From assembly GCF_000419525.1 (NCBI RefSeq), contig NZ_ATTE01000001.1:1240001-1304000 (forward strand): a stretch of DNA of 64,000 nucleotides, read 5' to 3'. The DNA is from Leucothrix mucor DSM 2157 (GTDB taxonomy: Bacteria; Pseudomonadota; Gammaproteobacteria; Thiotrichales; Thiotrichaceae). The notes beneath the pieces were generated by a model, which was not told where the DNA came from, ran no database searches, and worked only from the letters and a program-made list of their open reading frames with translations. The translations under genes and the position numbers were made by a program. Positions 19,896 to 29,241 of this stretch are shown one piece after another (the first letter of the stretch is position 1; each line of letters opens with the position of its first letter).

Positions 19896-22800
19896 AATAC
19901 AGCTTACAAAGCCCACATTCGCCGAGCCTGCATAGGTTTGGTAAGTAACTCGAATATCCGTTAACCCCGCAACTGGCCAAACATAAGCTTCTTGATCATT
20001 ATTCGGGCCGTCCGACAGTGTCACCAGTTGCTGACCGGCAGCATCCCAGGCAGCAAACAGACTTGGGTTATTCCAGGCAACATCATTTGCATTCAGCTCG
20101 GTGGTACTCTGAGTTTCCCAGAGACTAGGAGCTGGCAAAGATCCCAAGCTATTATTGGAGAAGGTGATTGACTCATTGGTCGCATCAATATCTCGCACCA
20201 CCATGTAGGTGTTAGCCGGTAATGGGGTATCAAATCCAATATTAGCGATGGTTGAACCTGTGCCACTTAGGTCATCTGGATGATTTAAGCCCAGCGCATA
20301 ACCCGGAGAGCCGAAGCGATTAATGAAATTGCTTTCGGTAAAAACGCTTGCTGAGGTCGAGGTCCACTTGTCATTGCTACCGGTCATTGTGGTGCTAAAG
20401 CCCAGAGTGGCATTAAGACCTCGATCGGCCCAATTGACATTCCAGTTCGCCGCTGGATAAGCCGGTTGGCCCGCCAGATTTAGCCAATTCAACTCGCCAT
20501 TACAAGCGCCCGGTGCGGTACCCGGTGCTTGCAGTACGATTGGGTAGTCTTCCACTTCACCATCGCTTGCGGTACCGGTGGCGGTTGACACTTCATCGGT
20601 ATCCGAACCTATCCGTAGGCGAGCATAGGTGCTGCCGGTACTTAAGCCGGAGAGGCCCGTCCAATTGAGTGTCACATTGCCGGAGCTGTTACATTGGGTT
20701 GGATAGTCGGTATTTCGCTCACCGGCATCAAACTGATTATTTTGATTGAAGTCTACCCAGCCAGCGACGTAAGCCCCCTGATCGCTACAGGCTAACTTCA
20801 AGCGATAGCTCGACTGACTAGTCCAGACTGCGGGTAGTTTTTCATAAGCATCTTCGTCATCACTACCATTCAGGTCATCCCCCGCACCATCGCTACCACC
20901 GTTAGCCGCATGTTGAATCTGTGGCTCGTGATCGGGTGCCACATCGCCTAAGTAGACGACGGGAGTGTCGGGAATTTTATGAGCGGCTTCGCCATAGCTG
21001 GCAGGTGCATCGCCGTAATCATAAGGCTCGGCGCAGATGACAAATTCAATGCCATCGGCACCCGCTCCCTCAACGCCCACACCATTAAGGTCAAGGCTGA
21101 GGCTATTAAAGGTGCCATTAACTTGTACTGACCCCATCGCGGTATAGAGCGTGCTATCAGTACCTGAGGCACCAGTCACACCCGTATCCTGCATGGTCTC
21201 GTTAGGTGTGCGCTGAATGCTATTGCTGGTCACTTCAAAGTGCGTGGTCCCTGCCAAACGGGTAAAGCTGGCGCTGGCATTCGCCGCATTGGGCGTAATA
21301 ATCGAGGAGTTACTCAAGCCCTGAGGGCTGGCTGCGGTACTGGAGCCGTATCCCCCTTGGCGATCAATATGCAGAATCGGATTTTTTACCGGAACAGCAA
21401 AGCTAAACGTTAAGGTGCCCGTTGCATCATCATCCGCCGCATTGGCTAAGCGGCCATCTTCGGGTGCCGTATCCCAGGTGAAGACGGTGCTTAAGGAGGG
21501 TGAACCATTGAGCGCTGCAAAGCTAAAATTACCGGAGGTATTTAACGCATCATTGGGCGCAAATGACCAAGCAGCTCCGGCCTCCGCGGTGGTGCTGGCA
21601 GAAATCGCAACGCCTTGACTGGTTGTGGTGTTATAAACGCCACCATCTAAGGTCCAGGTATTACTACAATACGCAATTGCGGGTGCAGTCGGGGTCGTTG
21701 CGGTATTGGCAATGGTGACTTGGTAGTCTTCGACTTCACCGTCACTCGCCGCCCCCGTTGGCTCGGTTAATGCTGCATCACTACTAAAGCGGAAGCGGGC
21801 ATAAGTGGTACCAAGGTTGGCGGCTATCGGTATGCGGGCGCTGACTATCAGGGTTTCATCAGTGCCGGCGACACCATTGGCAATCAGCTCATTGCTGTTA
21901 TTACCAAACACGCCATTGGCATCCCAATCGATCCATGCATACAGCTTACCGCTGCCTGTAACGGGAATGTATAAGGTAGTGCTGTCTTCAGGTTTCAGAC
22001 TGGTGCCCTGAAGGCCTGTGGTTAATGCCGCATCGGTAAACACACCATCGTCATTGGCATCATCACTGGCATCGCCATTAGTGGTTTTTGAAGCCGTTTC
22101 AACATCGGGTGCCGTCCCAAGATAGGTTACTCCATCCGTCCCATGATAAGCATCCCCATAACCTGGCGCATCGCCATAATCATTAGCGAGAATGGTCACT
22201 ACATAATCTTCAACCTCACCATTCGAAGCAGACCCTGCAGAGCGCTCATCGATTGTTGTTGTGCCAGTATCATCAGTCAAGGTGTCGGAGGTAAAACGGA
22301 ACCGGGCAAAGGTTGTCCCTGCCGTCATGGTACCTAATGTTGTCCAACTGAGCTTAGTGGCGGGGTCATTGGCTATGGTTGTGCTGGTATATTCAATGCT
22401 GGCATATTCTGTACTTTCAAACGCACCATTTTTATTAAAGTCAATCCACCCATGCAATGTACCTGTGCCTGAAGTCGTAATATTACTACCAGGTAATTCA
22501 TAGCTCGTCGCCCCAACAGATAATATCGGGAAGGCGGAGATACCATCTTCATCATCGGTACCGGCAAGGTCATCGCCAGTGGCCGCTGCTCCGCTGTAAG
22601 AGGATGGCTCAGCATCTGCACGCGTCGAACCCAGGTAAGTTTCGTCACCGTAGGTTATGGTCGCTAAGGTTAAGTCAGCGGCTACGGTCGCGGTCGTTGG
22701 TTGCGAGCCTCCTGTCGCACTCGGTCGTAGGTAGTGCGAAGCCGTTGTAGAGATTGGGCTATCACCATAATCGAAAGGCAGCATCACCCCAAACCCAGTC

Positions 22801-25052
22801 GCACTAATCCCCCGTGCGCCAATATCAATATTAATAGTTGTCGCCCCTCGTGACATCGCAACGACCGTACCACCACCTGGATGATCCGGGTCACTTAAAG
22901 TGAGCGTATGAGCACCAGTCCCGCCTCCAAACGCTGCTTTAATAGAGCCACTGGCGTCCAGAGTCTGAAATGAATCACCATTGGCGGTGATTGTAGTGAC
23001 CTCTTGGGCATCAAGGTCTTCCATATCTGCGATCACGATATCAGATGGAATCGTTACCCCATTGAGCGTGGTCGTGAAGCTAACATCAAAGTTCGCATCG
23101 ATACGTAATTGATTAGCTAAACCAACCGGGTTCACACCGCCGTAGTAATCATCGAAGAAATCACCAGACCAATCTCCGGAGTTATAAGGACTAATGTCTT
23201 GTGTAATATTTGAAACCGTTGCAGTGACCGTTAGGCCATTGCCAACCTCCCAACTCTTAGTGATGGTATCCCCTGCCAGGAACTTCGTCTCTCCCCCACA
23301 AGACCAGTCAAGCCAGAAAATCTCATTGAGATACAAGCCAGCGCCGGAGGTCGCATAGCCTGAGCCGCCAGCAGAGCCAACTTCCGTACCACAGTTAATA
23401 GATTCAGGGGCCCGTGCCACAGTCACGGCATAATCTTCAACCTCACCGTTGCTCGCTAAACCAGTACTGGCAACATCACTCTCACTAGACCAGCGGAAAC
23501 GGGCGTAAGTGGTACCAGTAAATCCACCTAGCGCCGGGGTGACTGTAAAGGCAATCTTACCCGGTGTTAGATCAATATCTCCAAGGCCATTATCTGTTAC
23601 GTTTGTTAATAGCTGCTCGACAGGGTCATTAAAATCGCCATCGCCGTTCCAATCGATCCAGCCCTGTAACTTGCCACCAGTGCCAGCTACTGTCACTTCA
23701 ATGATATTAGCTACTCCCAGAGTCAGCGGGGGAATGACCACGCCATCTTCATCATCAGAGTCAGCCAGATCATCTCCATCTGCGGTAGCTGTTGCCTGAT
23801 TTGAAAGCTCTGCATCCGGTTCACCGGCACCTAGATACATACCTGAAACGATGGTATGGCTGGCTTCACCATAAGTATTGCTATCTGTCCCATTAGGTGC
23901 GGTACCACTGATTGGTGCATCTGAAAAATCAATGGGCGGTGCTAAGCTGCCACATAAAACGATCTCAATGCCATCAGCCCCTCCACCTTCCGTACCTATT
24001 CCGGTTAGTGAAAAGTCCAACTGCGAATGGATGCCTTCTACCATCACAGAGCCAGCAGCCGTTCCAGCGGCCGGGTCAAGGCTTGATTCAAAAGAGCTTG
24101 CTGAGTTCAGAGCAGAAGTGGTATCTCGAAAAATCCGATTACCGACAGTACGAAAATGTGGTGCACCTGCCAGTCGGGTGATACTGGCTCCAGGGGTTGT
24201 TAACAGCCACTCCGATGAGTTTGCTGCGGGTAAACTAATCAGGCCTCCGGTGCCACCAAATCGATCGAAATGAATAACAGGATTGAGTATGGGGCCAGAT
24301 GTAAAGTCAAGCCTTACCGTGCCATTAGCCGCATTTGCACCGGCGGCATCTGAAGCGCTTGTGGTTGAAGTATCCCAATAGTAAGCCGTGCTGAATGAGG
24401 TTTGCCCCCGGGCGCTACTTTCACTAAATGTGTTAATCGTATTCAATGCACCATTCGTTGATCCAGACCAGCTCGCACCACTGCTGGCCCCAAGTGTGAT
24501 TGTCGCATTCATTCCACCACTGGTCGAGGCACTCCAAACGTTACCCGAACCACTCCAGCTTCCGGTAAAAGCGGTACATGACTGCGTGCCCGTTGGTGCT
24601 TCAGTATGCGATGTTGCTGGGAATGTGAAGCTGCTATTCCCGCCAGATAAATGGGTTCCGTTACCCACTTCAACCCCGTCGGATATCACAGTAACTGATG
24701 GTCTGGCAGTGCCTCCTCCGTCTATCGGGGCACTACCCCATCCATTATTAGCACTATCATTCATTCTCACGACGTAATTTTGACCGTCATTGAGTGTTAT
24801 CGGGCCTACTGTTGTGTTGTAAGCGGTCCCGCCTCCAGAGGTAAAAGGCCCGGCTACGAAGCCCCCTGAGGTTGTTTCAATTGTGATTGTGTTTTGATTA
24901 GCATCAGCAGGCCAGTAGACTACAAGTTCGACTTCAGCTGCGAGCACAGAGGAGGATGCGCTGAATGCCAATAGAGCTACGAGAATTTTCAGAAGTAAGG
25001 TACTTGAGTACCCCACGAGTTGATGGGGGCGACACATGTTTCTAGTTTTCAT
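18156..25052 (-). CDS. Giant secreted modular protein (2298 aa; five GEVED modules, SdrD B-like and DUF11-type end)
   Basis: 2298 aa. Signal peptide around residues 18-38 (LLLKILVALLAFSASSSVLA). The body is a chain of beta-rich modules. Each GEVED unit has DYGDAP(x)YG..HxI..YLG...DAE, a D/N-rich acidic loop (ADGDDLADSDDEDGV), GWIDWNGDGDFN and NGEVEDY; five such endings are visible. Two homologous insert modules contain SxxxGVGxEGxGADGIEFVICxE. The C-terminal third (from about 19895 down to 18156) has the SdrD B-like, Pro/Thr linker and DUF11-type arrangement shared with the protein at 11020-14223. Acidic loops suggest calcium binding. No sortase or C-terminal membrane anchor is seen. Probably a surface or matrix adhesin (inference). 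Confidence 0.82.
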   Translation of the reverse strand: MKTRNMCRPHQLVGYSSTLLLKILVALLAFSASSSVLAAEVELVVYWPADANQNTITIETTSGGFVAGPFTSGGGTAYNTTVGPITLNDGQNYVVRMNDSANNGWGSAPIDGGGTARPSVTVISDGVEVGNGTHLSGGNSSFTFPATSHTEAPTGTQSCTAFTGSWSGSGNVWSASTSGGMNATITLGASSGASWSGSTNGALNTINTFSESSARGQTSFSTAYYWDTSTTSASDAAGANAANGTVRLDFTSGPILNPVIHFDRFGGTGGLISLPAANSSEWLLTTPGASITRLAGAPHFRTVGNRIFRDTTSALNSASSFESSLDPAAGTAAGSVMVEGIHSQLDFSLTGIGTEGGGADGIEIVLCGSLAPPIDFSDAPISGTAPNGTDSNTYGEASHTIVSGMYLGAGEPDAELSNQATATADGDDLADSDDEDGVVIPPLTLGVANIIEVTVAGTGGKLQGWIDWNGDGDFNDPVEQLLTNVTDNGLGDIDLTPGKIAFTVTPALGGFTGTTYARFRWSSESDVASTGLASNGEVEDYAVTVARAPESINCGTEVGSAGGSGYATSGAGLYLNEIFWLDWSCGGETKFLAGDTITKSWEVGNGLTVTATVSNITQDISPYNSGDWSGDFFDDYYGGVNPVGLANQLRIDANFDVSFTTTLNGVTIPSDIVIADMEDLDAQEVTTITANGDSFQTLDASGSIKAAFGGGTGAHTLTLSDPDHPGGGTVVAMSRGATTINIDIGARGISATGFGVMLPFDYGDSPISTTASHYLRPSATGGSQPTTATVAADLTLATITYGDETYLGSTRADAEPSSYSGAAATGDDLAGTDDEDGISAFPILSVGATSYELPGSNITTSGTGTLHGWIDFNKNGAFESTEYASIEYTSTTIANDPATKLSWTTLGTMTAGTTFARFRFTSDTLTDDTGTTTIDERSAGSASNGEVEDYVVTILANDYGDAPGYGDAYHGTDGVTYLGTAPDVETASKTTNGDASDDANDDGVFTDAALTTGLQGTSLKPEDSTTLYIPVTGSGKLYAWIDWDANGVFGNNSNELIANGVAGTDETLIVSARIPIAANLGTTYARFRFSSDAALTEPTGAASDGEVEDYQVTIANTATTPTAPAIAYCSNTWTLDGGVYNTTTSQGVAISASTTAEAGAAWSFAPNDALNTSGNFSFAALNGSPSLSTVFTWDTAPEDGRLANAADDDATGTLTFSFAVPVKNPILHIDRQGGYGSSTAASPQGLSNSSIITPNAANASASFTRLAGTTHFEVTSNSIQRTPNETMQDTGVTGASGTDSTLYTAMGSVQVNGTFNSLSLDLNGVGVEGAGADGIEFVICAEPYDYGDAPASYGEAAHKIPDTPVVYLGDVAPDHEPQIQHAANGGSDGAGDDLNGSDDEDAYEKLPAVWTSQSSYRLKLACSDQGAYVAGWVDFNQNNQFDAGERNTDYPTQCNSSGNVTLNWTGLSGLSTGSTYARLRIGSDTDEVSTATGTASDGEVEDYPIVLQAPGTAPGACNGELNWLNLAGQPAYPAANWNVNWADRGLNATLGFSTTMTGSNDKWTSTSASVFTESNFINRFGSPGYALGLNHPDDLSGTGSTIANIGFDTPLPANTYMVVRDIDATNESITFSNNSLGSLPAPSLWETQSTTELNANDVAWNNPSLFAAWDAAGQQLVTLSDGPNNDQEAYVWPVAGLTDIRVTYQTYAGSANVGFVSCIPQDYGDAPNTYLTTKAATGPQHGIINGVHLGTNTPDTDSDGQPSADANGDGADEDGISSLPTLTSSDRSFSTTVSASNDTANPATLVGWIDFDKNGTLDADEAAIRTIAAGSSNASYTLNWSNIPVDIQTGTSYLRLRLTTDSLSNREPGGAKRDGEIEDYLINITTAGVSVSGRVFNDANVDAINDSGEIGVTQLPVVLYDKANNVCVSTRTDGSGNYAFKDVAPGTYQVYEASRESVPTPGQCGPANAKDPSSYRSTTNNARDEFTVTTSDITGQDFGDVKLPVFEPDNSGQILPGNVLFYAHKFSTPATGSVSVTSVSSTNRSSGWSSIIYRDANCDGTLNQSDGSLPLGTSSLAVNANDTVCLINKVYAPSNVAANDQYIQNITADFDYGNAIAGDLALKVRDATTAKQVQAPALSATPEVVAEPVTPVQAPVAATPTTPYIPEIPEAPAQAPVAATPVTPAVGPSRLELRKTVKNITQGTAETSTVNSAEPGNTLEYRVYYSNSGTGPVTDLVINDTVPDYTSLKGSPSCGVTLSGMGCSINLSGGSQFIEWVFTGPLIGGAKSSVSYQITIDD

Positions 25053-25524
25053 TGTAGTTTCCGGGACGAGGTGTTTAGGTGTTTAGGTATTTTTGTATTT
25101 AGCAGCAAATACGAAACCTTGACGTCTGCTATGAAAACTATCGCCACGGAAAAAATCACCTTTCAGGACAACCTAACAGATTAAAACTTGACCAGAGCTT
25201 AATTTTTATTGACTTATTCTTGTTTGCATGTTTTTAGTCGCGAGTATGAAGCTAGAAGCGCGTGCTTTTTATTCATTCAGAACTCAAATCAGATGACTTT
25301 CTTTGAATTCCATTATCTGGAAAGATTTTATGTGTGTCTGAACAGCGTTCTTATAAAGTGTTGAGGATAACGGCATTTTAATTCTAATTATCGAGCTCAG
25401 TTAGAGTCTTACACTCTTCTCCCCCTTCTCACCTATAGCATATGATAAAGGACGTTATCATATGCTATAGAGGTTAAACCCAGATCGGCTGTGTGACGCA
25501 AGGTTTACACAACAAGGAGTCATC
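25053..25524. other. 472-bp divergent intergenic region
   Basis: AT-rich gap between the giant surface protein and serine hydrolase genes. Near 25069-25087 there is a short tandem GTGTTTAG repeat. At 25433-25470 lies a perfect palindrome (listed separately). No coding frame with a ribosome-binding site was found. Confidence 0.5.
25433..25470. promoter_or_regulatory. Perfect 16-bp inverted repeat, 6-nt loop
   Basis: Left arm CTATAGCATATGATAA (25433-25448), spacer AGGACG, right arm TTATCATATGCTATAG (25455-25470). All 16 positions pair. No T-tract follows on either strand, so it is not an obvious terminator. It ends 54 bp before the serine hydrolase ATG, which suits an operator or a 5'-leader hairpin. 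Confidence 0.65.
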
Positions 25525-26724
25525 ATGAAAAAATGGATCATTTCAATACTGCTGGTGTTGTTAGCCGGTGGCGGCGCTTTCTGGGCAACTGCCGATAAAG
25601 ATATGCGCAGGCTCATTCTGAATTTCCCAACTAATACCGATGTGCTCTTCTGGTCAACGGCGCAGCGGGATGCTGCTTTTCGCGCGCTGGACCGGATGAC
25701 TGTCCTGGCAGACTCTCGTGTTATCCCCGCTGGTGAAAAAGTCTACCCATTGCCGCAAGGCGAACCGCTTGATGTAGGTGTAGATGTCGATGCCTTTATG
25801 CAAGATCAGCGCGCAGCCGCTTTAGTCGTCGTGCAAGATGGCAAAATTCGCCTGGAAAAATATGGGCTTGATTTTACCGCAGCGGGTCGCTGGACCAGTT
25901 TCTCGGTGGCAAAGTCAATCACGTCAACTTTGCTTGGTGCGGCGATTCAGGATGGTTATATCAACAGTGTTGATGAGATGGTGTCGGACTATATTCCTGA
26001 CCTTAAAGGATCAGTTTATGACACGGTCACGATTCAACAGCTAATGACCATGACCTCCGGCGTGCAATGGAATGAAGACTACGCCGACCCTAATTCAGAT
26101 GTTGCACGGTTTAATGCGCACAAGGCTGAGCAGGGCGTCGATGTGACGGTGAGCTATATGCGCCAGCTAACACGCGAGGCACCTCCCGGAACCAAGTGGG
26201 TGTATAAAACGGGGGAAACGAATTTAATTGGCGTGCTGGTAAGTTCAGCAACTCAGAAAAATCTGTCGGAATACCTCTCAGAAAAGATCTGTCAGCCGTT
26301 TGGCATGGAACAGGATGCAAGCTGGATACTTGGCACCTCAGGGCATGAAATCAGCGGATGTTGTGTGCAGGCTGCGACTCGTGATTTTGCGCGATTCGGT
26401 TTGTTTATCCTGAATGATGGCATAGCGGATGGTCAACGGGTCTTGCCGGAAGGCTGGGTTGCAGAAGCCACCATGAACCACATTGATTCGTCTGAAGCGG
26501 GCTATGGTTACGGCTATCAGTGGTGGAATCTGGGTGATGGTGCCTATATGGCCAGAGGCATTTTTGGGCAGGGGATTTTTATTGATCCTTCGCGGAATCT
26601 GGTGATTGCCTCAAATAGTAACTGGCCGCAGGCCACTGATACTCAAGGGGGTGATCAGGAGCAGCAGCGGTTGGCTTTTTATCGGCAAGTGCAGTTAGCT
26701 ACCACACCATCTCCAACACATTAA
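25525..26724 (+). CDS. Serine hydrolase of the class C beta-lactamase / 6-aminohexanoate-dimer hydrolase family
   Basis: 399 aa. The N-terminal hydrophobic segment (residues 4-22, IISILLVLLAGGGAFW) is a signal anchor, so the enzyme probably works in the periplasm or at the membrane. The catalytic SxxK motif is SVAK (Ser127, Lys130); the Tyr-containing second motif is in KWVYKTGETN; the C-terminal part GYGYQWW and ARGIFGQGIFIDPSRNLVI matches NylB-like serine hydrolases rather than true AmpC. The substrate is unknown. AAGGAG precedes the start. Its 3' end overlaps the convergent LysR gene by 26 bp. Confidence 0.87.
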   Translation: MKKWIISILLVLLAGGGAFWATADKDMRRLILNFPTNTDVLFWSTAQRDAAFRALDRMTVLADSRVIPAGEKVYPLPQGEPLDVGVDVDAFMQDQRAAALVVVQDGKIRLEKYGLDFTAAGRWTSFSVAKSITSTLLGAAIQDGYINSVDEMVSDYIPDLKGSVYDTVTIQQLMTMTSGVQWNEDYADPNSDVARFNAHKAEQGVDVTVSYMRQLTREAPPGTKWVYKTGETNLIGVLVSSATQKNLSEYLSEKICQPFGMEQDASWILGTSGHEISGCCVQAATRDFARFGLFILNDGIADGQRVLPEGWVAEATMNHIDSSEAGYGYGYQWWNLGDGAYMARGIFGQGIFIDPSRNLVIASNSNWPQATDTQGGDQEQQRLAFYRQVQLATTPSPTH

Positions 26725-27622
26725 AAAACGCATCCACCACCGGATCTTTTTGATGGGCTTTTAAGGTCACTGCACACAAAGCCGTCGGAATACTCACCGA
26801 GTTTGCGATCGAAATAGCGCCCGACTGCTGCTCATGCAAAGCAATCGACTCGCGGCATAAACTCAGCCCGATACCCGATTGCACCATGGCCATCATCGAC
26901 GATTCCTGATCGACCCGTGCAACCACATTTTGGGTGCAATCACGCTCGTGAAAAATAGTGTCTAATAAGCGTGAATGCACCGAGTTTTCCGGCGTTCCAA
27001 TCCATGGCATTGCCGCCAGCTCATCCCACTGCGCATGCTTAATCTGATATTCCCAGCCCGCTGGCCCGATCACCCGATAATTAAACTCGGTCAGTTTACG
27101 GGTGTAAAAGTCATCGAGTGACTCATTGGGATGGTTCACATGGGTTTGTGCGTAGTCTTCAATCGCCCCTAAAAAGAAGCCGACATCCACTTTGCCACGA
27201 CGCAGGCCGGTGAGTACTTCGCCGCTAATGCCGTGGGTGAGTGAGGTCTGTACTTCAGGGTAGGCATCAATCAGCCCTGCCAGTAGTTGCCCTAAGCGAA
27301 TAAAGCTGGGGTCAACAATGGTACCAATGCGCAGTTTGCCCTGAACCCGACCGGTCATGCGTTTGGCCGTTAGGTTGAACTCAGTCAGCGAGGAGAGTAC
27401 GCGATTGGCTTTCGCCAGCATCACCACGCCTTCGGTGGTTAGGCCAAGGCCTTTGGAGGCTCGGTGAAACAGGGTTAAGCCGGTATCTTCGGAGAGGCGC
27501 TTTAGCTGCAAGCTTACGGCGGGCTGCGTTAAATTGAGTATTTCAGCGGCGCGCGACACGCTGCCTTCTTGAGCGACAATCACGAAGGCTTGCAGGGTGC
27601 GAATTTCAGGTGTTCTAGTCAT
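26699..27622 (-). CDS. dddR: LysR-family transcriptional regulator (likely regulator of the DMSP cluster)
   Basis: 307 aa. N-terminal winged HTH (residues 8-67: [46 protein letters not shown]) followed by a two-lobed effector domain. It is transcribed divergently from the malonate-semialdehyde dehydrogenase gene with about 100 bp between the starts, the usual LysR regulator/target layout. LysR regulators named DddR occur beside dddD clusters in Marinomonas, so I infer that it controls the genes to its right, probably with DMSP or a breakdown product as inducer. The family is certain; the symbol rests on context. Confidence 0.75.
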   Translation of the reverse strand: MTRTPEIRTLQAFVIVAQEGSVSRAAEILNLTQPAVSLQLKRLSEDTGLTLFHRASKGLGLTTEGVVMLAKANRVLSSLTEFNLTAKRMTGRVQGKLRIGTIVDPSFIRLGQLLAGLIDAYPEVQTSLTHGISGEVLTGLRRGKVDVGFFLGAIEDYAQTHVNHPNESLDDFYTRKLTEFNYRVIGPAGWEYQIKHAQWDELAAMPWIGTPENSVHSRLLDTIFHERDCTQNVVARVDQESSMMAMVQSGIGLSLCRESIALHEQQSGAISIANSVSIPTALCAVTLKAHQKDPVVDAFFNVLEMVW

Positions 27623-27725
27623 ATTAAAATTATTTATATCACATCCTATTCATCGTCATTGGATTATTTTCAGGCGACTGCTTACTCTAGCGGTCATTCA
27701 CACATCACAGTCGAGGAGAGAGAAA
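27623..27725. promoter_or_regulatory. Divergent LysR/dddC control region
   Basis: A 103-bp gap between divergent starts. An AT-rich stretch (27623-27650) near the LysR start contains imperfect TTATTTATAT-type symmetry that could serve a LysR T-N11-A site. GAGGAGAG just before 27726 is the ribosome-binding site for the dehydrogenase. The exact operator is not assigned. Confidence 0.45.
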
Positions 27726-29225
27726 ATGAGCATCAATGAAATTGGTCACTACATCAATGGTCAGCGTGTTAGCGGTGAGCGTACTAAGGTTCAGGATGTC
27801 TATAACCCAGCCACCGGTGACGTGACTGGCAGCGTTGCGCTAGCCTCAACCGCTGAAGTGGATATGGCCGTTGCCGCCGCTCAAGCTGCTTTCCCAGCCT
27901 GGGCTGACATGCCACCAATTCGCCGTGCACGATTGATGAATCGCTTCCTTAATCTGTTGAATGAAAACAAAGATGAGCTGGCTCGTGCGATTACTTTAGA
28001 GCATGGCAAAGTGTTTACCGATGCCCGCGGTGAAGTGGAGCGCGGTATCGATATCGTTGAGTTTGCTTGTGGCATGCCTCAGCTATTAAAAGGCGATTAC
28101 ACTGAGCAAGTGTCTACCAGCATTGATAACTGGACCATGCGCCAGCCGCTAGGTGTGGTTGCCGGTATCACGCCATTCAACTTCCCGGTCATGGTGCCCA
28201 TGTGGATGTTCCCGGTCGCGATTGCGGCGGGTAACACCTTTGTCCTGAAGCCATCACCGACTGATCCAACCGCCTCGCTGATGATGGCGGATCTGATGAA
28301 AGAAGCAGGCTTCCCCGATGGCGTATTTAATGTCGTGCAGGGTGACAAGGTGGCAGTTGATGCCTTGCTGGAGCATCCCGATGTTCACGCGCTGTCTTTC
28401 GTTGGCTCGACGCCGGTGGCTAACTACATTTACGAAACTGGCGCACATCACGGCAAGCGTGTGCAAGCCCTTGGTGGTGCGAAAAACCACATGCTAGTCA
28501 TGCCGGATGCGGATCTTGATAAGACGGTTGATGCTTTACTCGGTGCTGCCTTTGGCTCGGCGGGTGAGCGTTGTATGGCAATTTCCGTAGCGGTCTTAGT
28601 TGGCGATGTGGCCGATAAAATCATGCCCGCTTTGGCAGAGCGTACACGTGCGCTAAAGGTCAAAAATGGCTTGGAGATGGATGCTGAAATGGGGCCAATC
28701 GTCACCGAGGCATCACACAGCCGTATCCTGTCGTATATCGACAAGGGTATTGAAGAGGGCGCGGATCTGATTGTCGATGGTCGCGATCTCTCTGTAGAAG
28801 GTCATGAGAATGGCTTCTTTATGGGTGGCACTTTGTTTGACAATGTCACTAAGGATATGACGATTTACCGTGAAGAGATTTTTGGTCCGGTACTGGCTTG
28901 TGTCCGCGTCGAAAGCTTCTCCGAAGGCGTTGAGCTAATCAATGCACATGAGTTTGGTAACGGGGTGAGCTTGTTCACCCGCGATGGTAACTTGGCGCGT
29001 GAGTTTGGCCGCCGCATTCAAGTGGGGATGGTGGGGATCAATGTGCCGATTCCGGTGCCCATGGCTTGGCATGGTTTTGGTGGTTGGAAGAAGAGTTTGT
29101 TCGGCGATGCGCACGCGTATGGCGAAGAAGGTGTACGCTTCTACACGAAACAAAAATCCATTATGCAGCGCTGGCCTGAAAGTATTTCAAAAGGTGCTGA
29201 GTTCTCCATGCCCGTTGCCCGTTGA
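27726..29225 (+). CDS. dddC: CoA-acylating (methyl)malonate-semialdehyde dehydrogenase
   Basis: 499 aa, the standard MMSDH length. Aldehyde dehydrogenase fold with [21 protein letters not shown], the coenzyme motif [22 protein letters not shown], and catalytic Cys283 in [10 protein letters not shown]. The absence of the usual ALDH general-base Glu pattern in favour of GGAKNH is the mark of the CoA-dependent MmsA/IolA group. It converts malonate semialdehyde to acetyl-CoA and CO2 (or methylmalonate semialdehyde to propionyl-CoA). I chose the ATG at 27726 because of GAGGAG upstream; the upstream open frame to 27597 lies within the promoter gap. First gene of the putative DMSP operon, 16 bp before the GMC gene; the dddC symbol is by context, mmsA by family. 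Confidence 0.85.
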   Translation: MSINEIGHYINGQRVSGERTKVQDVYNPATGDVTGSVALASTAEVDMAVAAAQAAFPAWADMPPIRRARLMNRFLNLLNENKDELARAITLEHGKVFTDARGEVERGIDIVEFACGMPQLLKGDYTEQVSTSIDNWTMRQPLGVVAGITPFNFPVMVPMWMFPVAIAAGNTFVLKPSPTDPTASLMMADLMKEAGFPDGVFNVVQGDKVAVDALLEHPDVHALSFVGSTPVANYIYETGAHHGKRVQALGGAKNHMLVMPDADLDKTVDALLGAAFGSAGERCMAISVAVLVGDVADKIMPALAERTRALKVKNGLEMDAEMGPIVTEASHSRILSYIDKGIEEGADLIVDGRDLSVEGHENGFFMGGTLFDNVTKDMTIYREEIFGPVLACVRVESFSEGVELINAHEFGNGVSLFTRDGNLAREFGRRIQVGMVGINVPIPVPMAWHGFGGWKKSLFGDAHAYGEEGVRFYTKQKSIMQRWPESISKGAEFSMPVAR

Positions 29226-29241
29226 TTGAGGATCATCTCTT

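Noticed and set aside
18156-25052. CRISPR array or tandem DNA repeat in the giant gene
   Set aside because: The repetition is at protein-module level with unequal spacing and diverged DNA, within one open frame.
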